Assembly (NCBI RefSeq): GCF_032062135.1
Contig: NC_092862.1
Location: 60,827,083-60,891,082, forward strand
Direction: 5' to 3'
Origin: Pyxicephalus adspersus
Taxonomy: Eukaryota > Chordata > Amphibia > Anura > Pyxicephalidae
DNA length: 64,000 bases
The position numbers and the translations under genes are program-made. The notes beneath the pieces were generated by a model, which was given only the letters and a program-made list of their open reading frames with translations, searched no databases and had not been told where the DNA came from. Position 1 is the first letter of the stretch, and each line of letters opens with the position of its first letter. Positions 44,701-55,092 of this stretch are shown one piece after another.

Positions 44701-47700
44701 TTACCAAAAACTCTTCTGTTTTTTAAAACCTTAGTTTGTTATTAGGGTAGGGGCTTCATGCTGATACTTCAGGGCTAATCCATACTAATGGTTATATGGT
44801 ATATGTATTGTATATAGGTTACCTATTTTTACACAAATATGTTGTATTTTTTCACAAAACATACATTTTTCTGAGCAAATTATAGATGTTCTGTCCTTGC
44901 AACATGTTTCATTATAGTCTGTGAACAGTTTGAATTGTAAATAATCTATTGTACCTTACCCATTACACGAGACTGAACATATTTTGGGTATTCATTTTTT
45001 TGTAGAAGAATGTGGATGAAAATGGAAAAATTCAAATAATCAAATACGTAAACGTACAATAAACAGTGTTTATGCTGCTGGTGAATGTAACAACTAACTT
45101 TGGATCCACAGCTCACCAGTGATGCTGCCATAAAGGAAAAAGCAGCTGTTTTTGACTGTATCCTGGTATTAGATGGGCACTTGCACATGTTCATCCTTTA
45201 CATGAAACGTGAAATATAAGCTTCCCTTGATGCACCTGTTTGAGGGAGAAATAGTGTGTACGTGTTAGTGTCAGAGAGTGTAGTGGGAGGAATAATACCC
45301 AATAGTTGTTGTTGCCGTTGGAATAGTGTCCCATCACTGGTATCAGTGGAATAGTGCTTACATGTTGATATTAGTTGAAAGCATAGTTCCCCAATATTGG
45401 TGTCTGTAGTGCCCAGCATTAGGTGGTGATGATGGCCATCTTTGGTGTCAGTAGGAGGAATAATTCATCACTGGTGGTATAGAAATAGATCCCCATCATT
45501 GAGGTCAGTGGAAATAATGGTGCCACATTGTTGATATGAGTGGGAGAAATAGTGTCCCACCATTGCTTTATTTTGCAATAACATTGTTCCAATTGCAATT
45601 CCAATACATATTGTTCCAATACATATTCCCAGCACACTATAATACAAAAAAAGCATGTCAACATGTTTGAATTTCTTAAAGGCCATTTCATGAGTTCAAA
45701 TATATTGCCATTTCATGGGTTCAAGGATATTGATACTAAATAGACACATGGTTGCTCAAGGTGTGCTGGACTGCAGACCTCTAGATCACATTTAGGGGGT
45801 GGGGGTGTTTTAAGTTATTGTAGAGAAGGGTGTGTGTATGTGTGGGGTTAGTTTTCCCCCTTAAACCCATTAAACGGGCAACGCAACTGAATAGGCCTAA
45901 CTTGTTGCTTCCCGGCTTACCTTCATTTATAAGTTAATTGCATTATGCCAATCCTTCTTCCTCATACTGTGTTTCTAGACACCTTAAAAAAAACTTTCAG
46001 GTCTTCAGGGATCACCTACTATAATTGCTTTAGCTCACAGTACATTAGTGTGGGAGTCGGTAAGAAGAATACCTCCTCCATTGCTGGCCATTAGGAAGGA
46101 TGCCACCCTTACAGATATATGGTATATTTTAAACTGACCTAAAAGTCACAAACTGCTTATTGCTCAAGAACCCCTAGCAACCTCTGGAGGAACCCCATGG
46201 TTCCATGGAACCCTGGTTGAGAAACAACAGGAATTTAGAACTTCCCTAAGGGTTTACCTGAAATCACATATTTTACTGTGGACTTCTTTGTGGATTAACT
46301 CCAAACCCATGAAAATGAAAGAGAACCCCAAAACCACTTGGTGATCTAGTAGGAGTATTATGAGCAACCTCTGCAGGAACTCTGGTTGAGAAACTATACT
46401 GTCTGTGCTGTTATGTTTTGCTCATTTTGCCTACCTCTAGTAACACCTCTGTTTTTTTTTAAATATGGTACTCTTTTTTTTTTTGCCAACATGTTATACT
46501 AAATCACTCATCTGACTCATTAGATCATTGGTGTAAATGTGGGCTAGAAAACTGATCTTTGTAAAAAAAAACAAAAAAAAAAAAAAAAAGTTATTTTTAT
46601 TTATGAATAGACGGAGAAACATGCAAAAAAAGGGAAACATCAAGTAGCATAAAACAATGCTTTGCTTAACAAAATGAGCTGGTGATGCATTTGTTGATAA
46701 GCAAACATTTATTATAATTTGGCTTTGCGTGGACATTTTCTTTCTATTCTTTACACAACATTACTGAACATATCAAGCTATTTATCTTACCAAGTATTTG
46801 TCTAATCTCCTTTTACCTTCATAGTGACCCTGAAAACATATGCACCTTACCTCTAATAGTTATCCGCTTTCTTAATGTTGTACTAGCCAAGTCATTAAAG
46901 AAAGATTTAAAAGCTTTGTGCTTATGCATTGGTTATAGACAATGACAAATTAAATGAGAACAAGTGACACAAATTATTTGTATGTACCAAACAAGGATAA
47001 AAGGAAGGCAAACAATTGACAACTTTGATAAAAATACTACATAATATCATTTGGAAATGCAGTAAGTCAATATTCTGTGTAGGCATTTCACAAACACAAG
47101 TTTTAAATAAATACTTTTATTACATTGAATTAATAGCTTTTGGTTATAAAACATTAAATAACTGTTATTTTTATCTAATACAAACAGTCTAACTATAACA
47201 CAATTACAGAAGGTGAGCAATCCATTTGTGAAATTGAAAAGAGTAATTGTACCCTTATAAATCTACCAATTGTCTTCAATTTCTTCATTCAAATACACAG
47301 CAGTTCCTGAGCCTACAGACTCATAGCTGTACATATTAGATATGTAGAAAGATTTAATGATGTCACTAACTTACACTTTCATCAGTAAAGCTGGGTGATT
47401 CAGCAAATCTGGAATGGAGTTCTTAAAATCATGCGCTATTTGCTAGCAAATGTTTTGAATCCTGTAACAGATCCATTCTAGGTTTGCTGGATCACCCAGC
47501 TTCACTGATGAAAGTGTATCCTCTCCAGCCTTGGAGAGCTTTAATAAATCAGGCCCATTGAGGCAGTATCCTTGCTTTAGGGACTGCTCTCTTGAAAGCC
47601 TTTTTATAATATTGTTTACAAGCATTTTAAACCACACTTGAATATTCATTTAGATCAGCTGATCTTTCCATTACACGCCTTTTAACATAAAAGCATTTTA

Positions 47701-50528
47701 GTATAATAATGCCTTCCACTGAGTTGTGTTTCTTTGGGACTGTCGTAGATTCACTTGTTATGGAGTGCAGTCTGCCAGAGCACAAGTTGTTGGAGTTGCG
47801 CCTTGAGGTACAGAAGGTCAGACTGTTGCGGGGGATTCACTTGCATAATTTGCAATCGCTCCTGGGAAAATTGAATTTTGCGTGCCGGATTATGCCTATA
47901 AGTAGAATTTTCAGTCGCAGGCTTGCGGCAGCCACAGTAGGGGTGCGTGCACCTGGGCATTTTTCTACGTTTGATTAAGTTGTTGCGTGAGGATTTGGGT
48001 GTTAGGAGCAGTTTTTTGGCACAATACAATGGCAGGTCTCTATGGATGGCTCAGATGGTGGATAATGTGGAATTCGATCTGATTACTGATGCTGCAGGAA
48101 ATTGTGGGTATGTCACATATTTTAATGGAAAATGGAGCGCTGAGGAAGTGGCACCACACGCAAAGGTACTGGGAACGCCTTGTCCACCAGCTCTGTAGAA
48201 GGTGATTTGGGGGTCATCGCAGGGTTGATACAGAGATGGGTTAGTGCAGGAACGTGGAAAGCATATGTTGGCACTTGGCGGGAATGGTTCTTGTTTTTGC
48301 AAAATTCAGGGGCGAGAGGTGTCCTGAATGGGGGGGGGGGGGGGGGATTTAGTGCTATGGTTTTTGGTTAGTAATTTACAGAGTGGGGTGTCGGGGGCAG
48401 CGATTAGCAAAAAGTTGGCGGCCCTGGCCTTTTTTTTTTTTTTTTAAGCTTGCTGGTCTATCTTGCCCCATTTGTTATAGGATTGGGGGGTACTATTCTC
48501 AAAGGGGGAGTGCGTGGTGTTGTGTGGTTTGCATAAGGGTATTTTCCATAATTGGAAGGCAGGTTGGACCATGTTGTTTATTTATTTGCAGGTGCTGCAG
48601 AGTGTCTGCTATGGATCTTGGGACACTCCTTTGTTTATTGGGGCACAAGGAGGGCGGATATAAGGCCTAATGGACGGCAGCTGGGTATTCACTGGGACAC
48701 AGCTCAAGTGTGGTGGATAGGGATCCCTGGTATGCAGTGGAGTCATGTGGTACCGGAGGTAACCAGATTTGCCCACTTGGATAGGCCAACTGATGTCCTA
48801 TTGCTACATGTTGGGGGAAATTATATTGGGTCTTGTTCTATGTGGGAGATAATAAAGGATATTAAGTTTGATCTTTTAAGGCTTAGGAGTGCATTTCCAC
48901 AACAGTGTTTGTTTGGTCAAACATTATCCTGAGGGTGGCCTGCAGGAATGCTAGGTCTGTGGAGAAATTGAACAAAGCACGCATTAAGATTACCAAGGAG
49001 GTTGGAAGGTTTCTGGGACATATTGGGGGCCTGGTGGTTAGGCATAGAGAATTGGAGGTGGAGCCTCACTTGTTCCTCTGTAGGGATGGAGTGCATTTGA
49101 ATGCGGTGGGAACCGATTTATAGTTCTTAAGCCTGCAGGAGGGGTTGCAGAGGGCCTTGAGGGTGTGGCGGGGCTCGCAAGCATTAGGTTTCATGCATGC
49201 AGCATGTGGCAGTTGTTTGGTAGATCCATACGAGCAGGGGGATGGGAACTCATCACGGTATGGAGTTCTTCTTAAGTGGACCCCGCACGACACTTGTCAT
49301 GGGGTTGTCATGGGGGCAAAGTGGGAATAGAGGATGCCCGCTAACTGTGCCCGAGGCAGTTTAGTAGCCGCTGGGGGCCTGTTTTGGGAAGAGGAAGCAT
49401 TGTGGTATTGGAGGGGGTACTTTCATGGGCCTTTAATAATAGGGGAAAAAGATGTTGGACGGAAAAATTGTTGTATTTTATATTTCATGGTTGCATGCTT
49501 GACTATAGCTGTGAAGCGGGCTGACCACTCCTGGCTTTTAGTTTCCTGTTAACAAACTGTGGTTAGACAATGGCTCACCACTTTTAGTATATCCTGTAAT
49601 CACCCCTATGCTCTTGCCTCCACAGGTATGTAGATACATTGTGCCTGATTTATTAAAGTTTTCCAAGGCTGGAAACGATACACTTTCATCAGTGAAGCGG
49701 GGTGATCCAGCTAACCTGGAATGGATCTGGTCCAGGATTGAAAACATTTGCTAACAAATAGCAAATTACTTTTAAGAAATCCATTCCAGGTTTGCTGGAT
49801 CACCCAGCTTCACTGATGAAAAGGTATCCTCTCCAGCCATATAGAGACTTAATAAATCAGGTCCAAAGTTTCCACTGCAGGGATGGTGGGAGAAGTAGTC
49901 TGGCATATATTGTTCTTCATACTTTGGGTGTCACATGACACATATGATTGACTCTAATTTGCTGAATTCAAAAAATAAATTTGTATTGAATATGTATTTC
50001 ACTATGCAATTACATTAGGCCACTTCTTTATAAAAGACCCCTAAGACTACCACTGCAGAAATGTAAATATATTTTTTTTTAAGAAAAATTCTTTGATAGA
50101 TAAGGCAAAGTAATGGGTGATATGTCTGTACTTAGCTTTTCTTATATCTTAATATGAAATGCATCTTTGCTAGGCATATTGTGGTTTAGAAACGACCTTC
50201 TAGTTCTAAAGTAAATTTTATATTTCCAGGCAGTACCTCTGCTATCGCCTCCAGGGCACTAAGTGTCCAAAACATCACCCACAGTGAGTCACCACCAAAT
50301 AATAAAGAAAAGCTTGAAGACAACGAGCTAGAAAAAGAAATACTCAAGGTGGACCAGATGATCACTGACATGGAGCTCAAAGTGAATGTCCTAAGATGGA
50401 CTGTAGAAGCAACAGCAAATATGAATGATGAGCTTGACAGCACTGATGTGTCTTCCACAGCTTTGCTTTCAATGGATGAAAAAGAAAGTCGCAACTGCTG
50501 TAATGGATGCAGTTTACTGTGTCTTTGA
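41625..50528 (+). CDS. RGS9BP-like: RGS9-binding protein (R9AP) family gene, three coding exons
   Basis: CDS = 41625-41720, 43643-43952 and 50230-50528 (705 nt, 234 residues plus stop). The protein matches R9AP along its length: REECWSVVEALNK, then VVACYRHLAVSVGGS, LRDELRRTRERAQELA and LERLWVQFSSGLELFHTDM, then RALSV and ELEKEILKVDQMITDMELKV followed by NVLRWTVEA. R9AP is a SNARE-like helical protein that anchors RGS9-1/Gbeta5 to photoreceptor discs and speeds transducin shut-off. Relatives (R7BP) do this for other R7 RGS proteins at the plasma membrane. Splice sites are consensus: AAG|GTACAT, GGAAG|GTG, ACAG|GTAAAA, TTTCCAG|GC. Intron phases are 0 and 1. The start is the first ATG after an in-frame TAG at 41598-41600. 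Human RGS9BP is intronless as I recall, so this may be one of the frog paralogues. The end is odd: the frame stops at NCCNGCSLLCL, while a membrane-anchor-like segment lies in another frame just downstream. Confidence 0.88.
42557..43130. other. intron 1 sequence, no supported feature
   Basis: An 85-codon open frame at 42557-42814 on the plus strand has no recognisable domain, no family similarity I can name, and lies within the intron. I treat it as chance. Confidence 0.4.
43643..43952 (+). CDS. RGS9BP-like: R9AP-family exon 2
   Basis: 310 nt. It begins at GTGGTGGCATGC after acceptor AG (43641-43642) and ends before GTAAAA. It encodes the main part of the three-helix region, from VVACYRHL to QPAIQTGNT plus one base of the next codon (phase 1). 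Codon usage is clean, with no stop. Confidence 0.9.
44301..44624. mobile_element. TTAA-flanked MITE in intron 2
   Basis: The MITE is 324 bp. The left end is AGCGTACCTAAGCTCAAAAT and the right end is ATTTTGAGTTTAGTTTTGCT, imperfect inverted repeats. TTAA lies at 44297-44300 and 44625-44628. The TTAA target and terminal structure fit a piggyBac-like element. Confidence 0.7.
44630..47133. other. intron 2 sequence, no gene seen
   Basis: Includes repeat-like text around 45780-46400, where phrases such as GAACCCTGGTTGAGAAAC occur twice (46210 and 46385), probably from old hAT termini. An A-run lies at 46561-46590. No exon-like similarity was found. Confidence 0.45.
47134..47560. repeat. composite repeat: 260-bp unit joined to half a palindromic MITE
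   Basis: 47134-47380 matches 53789-54020 closely (shared TAACTGTTATTTTTATCTAA, CCTACAGACTCATAGCTGTA and ATATTAGATATGTAGAAAGA). It is followed directly by the palindromic MITE, starting at ACACTTTCATCAG and ending AATAAATCAGGCCC. The outer left MITE arm is missing at this copy. The same junction occurs at both sites. Confidence 0.8.
47709..48170 (+). pseudogene. copy C RNase H region
   Basis: Reads MECSLPEHKLLELRLEVQKV, then NLQSLLGKLNFACRIMPISR, and in the next frame QYNGRSLWMAQMVDN and DAAGNCGYVTYFNGKWSAEE, an RNase H-type strand with an Asp (DAAG) at the position of a catalytic residue. A frameshift separates the two parts at about 47965. Confidence 0.7.
48200..48470 (+). pseudogene. copy C recombinase N-terminal part
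   Basis: IQRWVSAGTWKAYVGTWREW is a tyrosine-recombinase core-binding sequence. After a 17-base G-run (48330-48346), the sequence AAISKKLAALAFFFKLAGLS continues that domain in another frame (about 48398-48466). The catalytic domain is deleted. Confidence 0.6.
48580..49123 (+). pseudogene. copy C SGNH hydrolase domain, best preserved copy
   Basis: Starts AECLLWILGHSFVYW, with the nucleophile Ser codon at 48627-48629. Next come RADIRPNGRQLGI, WWIGIPGMQWSHVVPEV and LLHVGGNYIG, whose Asn codon at 48819-48821 is the oxyanion Asn. After a frameshift near 48900-48930 it reads NARSVEKLNKARIKITKEVG, IGGLVVRHRELEVEP and DGVHLNAVG, with the catalytic Asp and His at 49085-49087 and 49094-49096. All four SGNH blocks are therefore visible, in two frames. 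In families with GGND the Asp after Asn is usual; here it is Tyr. The fold belongs to serine esterases, but the substrate in these retroelements is unknown. Confidence 0.78.
49643..49863. mobile_element. palindromic MITE, near-complete copy
   Basis: Starts GCCTGATTTATTAAAG and ends CTTAATAAATCAGGTCC, with inverted arms AGTGAAGCGGGGTGATCCAG and CTGGATCACCCAGCTTCACT. About 220 bp, same family as at 16254, 47380 and 54021. No transposase. Confidence 0.82.
50230..50528 (+). CDS. RGS9BP-like: R9AP-family exon 3 with early stop
   Basis: It begins GCAGTACCTCT after TTTCCAG. It encodes GSTSAIASRALSV, the long SNARE-like helix ELEKEILKVDQMITDMELKV and a C-terminal linker, then NCCNGCSLLCL and TGA at 50526-50528. 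From 50504 in another frame the sequence reads WMQFTVSLILCGTALVVVIY, a convincing membrane anchor at the position where R9AP has one. Confidence 0.88.
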
Positions 50529-50639
50529 TTTTATGTGGTACGGCACTGGTAGTTGTTATATATTCTTTGTGCTGTAAATGTGATATTTATTTCTGGTTAG
50601 TAATGCTTTGTTTTAATAATCTAATATTTTTATGATTAC

Positions 50640-52205
50640 AATTAAATCATGAATACTTTATTTATCTTTATGTGGATGAACTGGGATAATCTGAATTTTC
50701 ATTTTAAAATGTTACTGGATCAGACTTTGACTAAGTCCTTGTCACATGGCAAAAAAGTTTTATTTTATGTTAGTATCGAGCAGCAGTCCAAGCCGGATCA
50801 CTAATATTTATAAAGCTTCCAATTAAAACCTAACTTCAGTTAAAACAAAAAATTACACGTGCAGTCGGGCTACTACTACATTGCAAGGGGAATTCTCCTT
50901 TTTTGCCATATATATAACTTTTACATACATTATTCCCTGACTTTAGTGGGCTTCTTTTATTTGTGACAGGTCCCTAGCAGCTTGTTCTGTATGGGGCTCC
51001 GTGCTGCAATCGGAGGCACCAGTGTCATTCTCCATGATGTAATACATTTGTTTTACAGAATCAGTAGACAATATTTTTCATGTGAGTGCACCTTTACGAT
51101 ATCCATAAAGCTTTCAAATACATACATTTTCAGTAAAATAATTATATCTGAGAACAAACAAATGTTAAAATCGTATCCAGCACAAGAACATAGAAATCCA
51201 AGTACCACTCTATTCATCTAGTCACATAAAATAAAATCGGTAAATGACTCTGACATCCAGTCATTGGAAACAACTGTCACTATAAACCCCACTCTACTGA
51301 TTAAGCGATTAAAATAGGTGGCTTTTTATACTTTCTGAATTAGCCATATGTAGCCTTATAAAGGTTTAGGACAAACTGCATCAAGAATGAGAACGTTGCA
51401 TAATTTATTACATGAATTCATAAGAATCTAAGACTAAGAAGGATTTTCTTAAATCTGTTGACTTTCCAATATAATACTGTAAAATCTTACTGACAATCTA
51501 TTTGTACATATCTAATTTTTTATTGAGAAAAACACAATAAAGTTGATATGGAAAATTCTAATAAAGTTGTGTAAAAATGATGTTCTACTCTAATACTTTT
51601 GGACTGTAAGATATGTATTACCTTCTTTAGTTTGTGTCAGGAAAAAAAAACTTCAAGACAGAACCTTGGTACATCATTAAACTTCTAATCCCTCAAAGAC
51701 CATGGACCATATATTCATTAGACTTTTCTGTTGTAAAACTGACAATGGTTGTAACACTATTTTCATTGTTGGTATTCTTTTTGCACAGGTTGTTGGCACA
51801 TTTTCTACATGTTCTTTCAATGACAGCAACTCCTTTGGTTGCAAAAATGTAATCTTTGTTTAATAAGGTAATTGTACGGCAATCCATTGAACATTAAGTC
51901 GTGCGTGTTTTCAACCTATCATCCCAAAGCAACAGCCAAGCTAAGCACAGTACTAAAACATTGGAACAATACTACCGTATGTTGTTTCTTCACATTTTCT
52001 AAAGATCATTGGGTATGTTTCTATCTCCTCTCAGTAATCTATATTCTATAATCAATAATAGTAATCTCAAGTTATTTTACCAAATATAGTTCTGAAATAT
52101 TCAGTTCCATCTGTGGAAGACAGACTGACCATTCTGGTAAATAACAGTAAGATGCTTTAAAAATCCATTTTTCAAGCACAATCCAATTTTAAGGTAAATT
52201 CTGAC
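50640..52205. other. 3'-UTR candidate and intergenic sequence
   Basis: The first kilobase is the probable 3' untranslated part of the R9AP-family gene. Beyond about 51600, AT-rich sequence holds no supported feature. Confidence 0.4.
51536..51565 (+). terminator. candidate polyadenylation signals
   Basis: Two AATAAA hexamers lie at 51536-51541 and 51560-51565, 1.0 kb past the stop codon of the R9AP-family gene on the same strand. An ATTAAA at about 50641 is an alternative. The 3'-UTR length is inferred only. Confidence 0.4.
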
Positions 52206-52209
52206 ACAC

Positions 52210-53130
52210 AATATATAGGAGATATGTACCAGAAGACCTGTCCTGGTTTGTGATTACGACCCTCAAAGGAAAATTAAAGGCAAGCATAATAAAAGACAAA
52301 GGCTATAAACACCAACTCCTAGCAGTTTGATGTTCCTGGCACAATCATTGCAATTATTTTTAGGAAGTTTAAGGTCCGTGGGCAACCAGCATGGATGTGG
52401 CTGCAATAGGAAAATTAGAACCTAGAGTGGGGAGAAAGCTAGGGGAAATGATAGACAAAAGCAAAAGACAACTTCCAAAGAGATGAAAGCTGAACCACAA
52501 GGTCCATCACAAGGTGATTTCATTATCCATTGCTTTGAGTAAATGCCATACCTACTGTAAAACATGGAGGATAATTGGTTATGTTTTAGAGCTGTTTAGC
52601 TGTGTCTGGCTTGGATATTTTCAATCTGTGCAGAAAGCTCTGTCTATGATGCAAGTTATGGATCCTCCAACAGGATAATGACCAAAACCCCACAGCTAAA
52701 ACACCCAAAATTTCTAAGATCAAGACATTTGACTGATCTGAAGTGGCCATTTATGAGCAATGACCTAAAGGAAAGAACTGAATCGTGCACTTTGGCATCC
52801 TTTAAGCCTGACACAGCTGAAGCCATTTGCCAAGGAATGGTGGACCAATCTAACTGATGGCTGGTACTCACCGAAAAAAATTGTAATTGCCTGTTGTAGT
52901 GATTGCCTCTAAAGGTTGTGCAACAACATATTAGGTTATGGTTGCCAGCATTTTTTTCCATACCATCTTCATTTGTGGTATTATTTGAAATATTTTGTTA
53001 AATGAACTCTCTAAAGAAAAAGTCTATATCTTCCCAATTAAGAAAAACAATTATGAGTGCAAATTACTTTAATCAGTTTCAAGTTTGTGTAGGGATACCA
53101 ACACATTTGTCTACATCTGTAGGTCTCTTT
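52210..53130 (+). pseudogene. degenerate Tc1-like transposon with transposase remains
   Basis: The plus-strand reading has FDVPGTIIAIIFRKFKVRG near 52330-52385, the second DNA-binding helix region of Tc1 transposases. Near 52655 the CCTCCAACAGGATAATGACC stretch encodes LQQDNDQN, at the QDND block holding the second catalytic Asp. Stops interrupt nearly every segment. A 3' TTTGTCTACATCTGTA end at about 53110-53125 recalls Tc1 termini. Tc1 transposases cut and paste at TA. This copy is long dead. Confidence 0.6.
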
Positions 53131-53364
53131 TAGGTAAAGAGAAGGATTACTTTCCAGCATGAATGATTGTTACCCCAATCCTACAAGATTCAGCCTGTGT
53201 GTTGAGTCTGATTCTAAACTTCCAGGGTTCCTCAACCTGGGCTGTGTACAAAAGGTTGAATGATGCTGAATTATTTTACTATGTCATATGTCAGATTTAA
53301 CAAAAATAATAATTACCTAAAGTTGGGTCTAAAGATTTTGCAGTGCATTTGCAACTAATGTATT
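53131..53364. other. non-coding, no gene seen
   Basis: Short spacer with no supported feature. A CAGGGTTCCTCAACC segment at about 53222 resembles a hAT terminus but has no partner. Confidence 0.4.
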
Positions 53365-53640
53365 ATTACACAATATTTATATAGTGCTAACATGTTAAGC
53401 AGCCCTTTACAATGTCCATAGTCATGTCAATAGCTGTCCCTCAAAGGGGCTCACCATCCAATCTTTTAATTTTAAAGTCAATTATGGGGGGAGGCCAAGT
53501 AACATAACTGCATGTTTTTGGAATGTTGGAGAAAACTAGAGTACCTGGAGTAAACCTATGGAATAAACACAGGAAGGACCTGCAAATGCCATGCTAACTT
53601 CTGAGCCACTGTGCTGACCAATGTCTGTGTGTTGGGGTGC
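53365..53640 (+). repeat. dispersed frog repeat, clearer copy
   Basis: The family is the same as 23260-23575. It contains TATTTATATAGTGCTAACATG, TGTCCCTCAAAGGGGCTCAC, TGCATGTTTTTGGAATG and a final TGAGCCACTGTGCTG. Common in frog genomes as I recall. Class not assigned. Confidence 0.6.
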
Positions 53641-53704
53641 CATTCTATAAATAATGCATATAACACTAAAACACACATTTTATCATGTCTTATCACAAAG
53701 GTTC

Positions 53705-54204
53705 CTGATTTGTCAAAGCTCTCCAAGACTGGAGAGGATCCACTTTATCGGTGAAGCTGGGTTATCCAGCAATCCTGGAATAGATTCTGATTATAAAACA
53801 TGAAATAACTGTTATTTTTATCTAATAAAAACAGTCTAACTATAATACGAGAACAGAAGGTTAGCTATCTTATTTGTACAATTGAAAAGACTAATTGTAC
53901 CCTTAAAAATTTACCAATTGTTTTCAATTTCTTCATTAAAATACAAAGCAGTTCCTGTGCCTACAGACTCATAGCTGTACATATTAGATATGTAGAAAGA
54001 TTTAATTGTGTCACTACACTTACACCTTCATCAGTGAAGCTGGGTGATCCAGCAAATGTGCAATGGAATTTGTAAAATCTTGCGCCATTTGCTAGCAAAT
54101 GTTTTCAATCGTGGATTAGATCCATTCGAGATTTGCTGGATCACCCAGCTTCACTGATAAAAGTGTATACTCTCCAGCCTCAGAGAGCTTTAAATAACCA
54201 GGCC
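53705..54204. repeat. composite repeat with both MITE arms
   Basis: The left palindromic-MITE arm (53705-53788, AAGCTCTCCAAGACTGGAGA) is followed by the 260-bp unit shared with 47134 (53789-54020) and then the rest of the palindromic MITE (54021-54204). It appears to be a larger relative of the MITE carrying an internal unit, of which 47134-47560 is a truncated copy. Confidence 0.7.
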
Positions 54205-54496
54205 CAGTTGACAATCCAAAACCCGGTCATCGATAATCCGTTTCCTTCAGTTTTCTGGCATGAATTGCGGAGCGCATTTTCAATACAGGGACTGTGGAAC
54301 ACTGTTTGGCCACTGAAGTTTTTATGGCGCTCTTCTGCAGAAACAGCTGTTAGATCTTGCTTGCTACACTAAATACGCGTTGCGAGAGGAAGGCTGGCCT
54401 GTGTATGGAGGTAAGTATAACTTTCAAAAATCCAGAATTTTCGAAAATCCGGCACTCCTTGGGTCTGGAGGTTGCTGGATTTTTGAATGTCAACTG
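54205..54496. mobile_element. Tigger-like non-autonomous element
   Basis: Termini CAGTTGACAATCC and GGATTTTTGAATGTCAACTG are inverted, a pattern known from Tigger-type pogo elements. TA follows on the right (54497-54498), but the left neighbour is the end of the composite repeat, not TA, so the left junction is altered. About 290 bp, no transposase. Confidence 0.6.
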
Positions 54497-54734
54497 TATA
54501 AAAAGCCAGCCTTGAGCAGGAAAGTAGGTGAAAGAGTTCTAATGGATTGTAACATTCCTGACAGGGTAAACAGATAATTGGATCAGCTGACCAATGCCAG
54601 ATTCTGAAGTACAAATAAAAGGTCCAATATAAATGTGTTGTGTTAAAGTGCCATGTGTTGCATTTACATTCATGTGTCAGGAGGTACACTACAGCTATAT
54701 CAAATTTTAGGATATATGGAAAATTGTTTTCATA

Positions 54735-54870
54735 CTTCCCCCTAATTTTCCTTTCCTGGCAACTCCTCCTGACAACGCACACATGGGTCAACTCCGCCCC
54801 ATTTGACCCTCGAGGACCAGTATCCAATACGAAAAGCGTTTACCTCTTAGCCTCCCTGTTCATTATCAAT
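54735..54870 (-). repeat. DIRS1-like terminal repeat (3' end of element)
   Basis: Inverted partner of 63080-63200. Shared blocks in order include TTTTCCT, CTCCTCCTGACA, CACATGGGTCAA, GACCAGTATCCAATA and TTACCTCTTAGCCTCCCTGT. Confidence 0.75.
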
Positions 54871-54892
54871 CCTTGTGACAGGACAAAAAAGA

Positions 54893-55012
54893 AAGGAAGG
54901 GGACTGCTCTGCCAGGAGGAGTTGCCAGGAAAGGAAAATAATGTGTAAGCATGACAATAATTTCCCATATTCCTGGCACTCCTCCTGACAGCGCACACAT
55001 GGGATGTAGCAA
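54893..55012 (-). repeat. DIRS1-like internal complementary region
   Basis: Contains the outer terminal sequence twice in opposite orientation (CAGGAGGAGTTGCCAGGAAA and TCCTGGCACTCCTCCTGACA) about 50 bp apart. This is the arrangement expected for the region that templates completion of the termini during circle formation in DIRS elements. Confidence 0.65.
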
Positions 55013-55092
55013 GCAAAAAGAAGGGCTAAAAACACACAACTCTGGACATTAATATTGCTGCAAAAAGGAAATTCTTTCGACTTTCTTTAAAG

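Larger units (their letters stand above)
47700..49440 (+). mobile_element. Ngaro-like retrotransposon, copy C (in intron 2)
   Basis: It is 5'-truncated, starting in the reverse-transcriptase/RNase H junction (about 47705). It keeps the RNase H region (47709-48170), the N-terminal part of the recombinase (48200-48470), then jumps to the SGNH hydrolase (48580-49123) and a conserved 3' end, CCGCTAACTGTGCCCGAGGC. The catalytic part of the recombinase is deleted. It lies in the same orientation as the host gene within its second intron. Confidence 0.8.
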
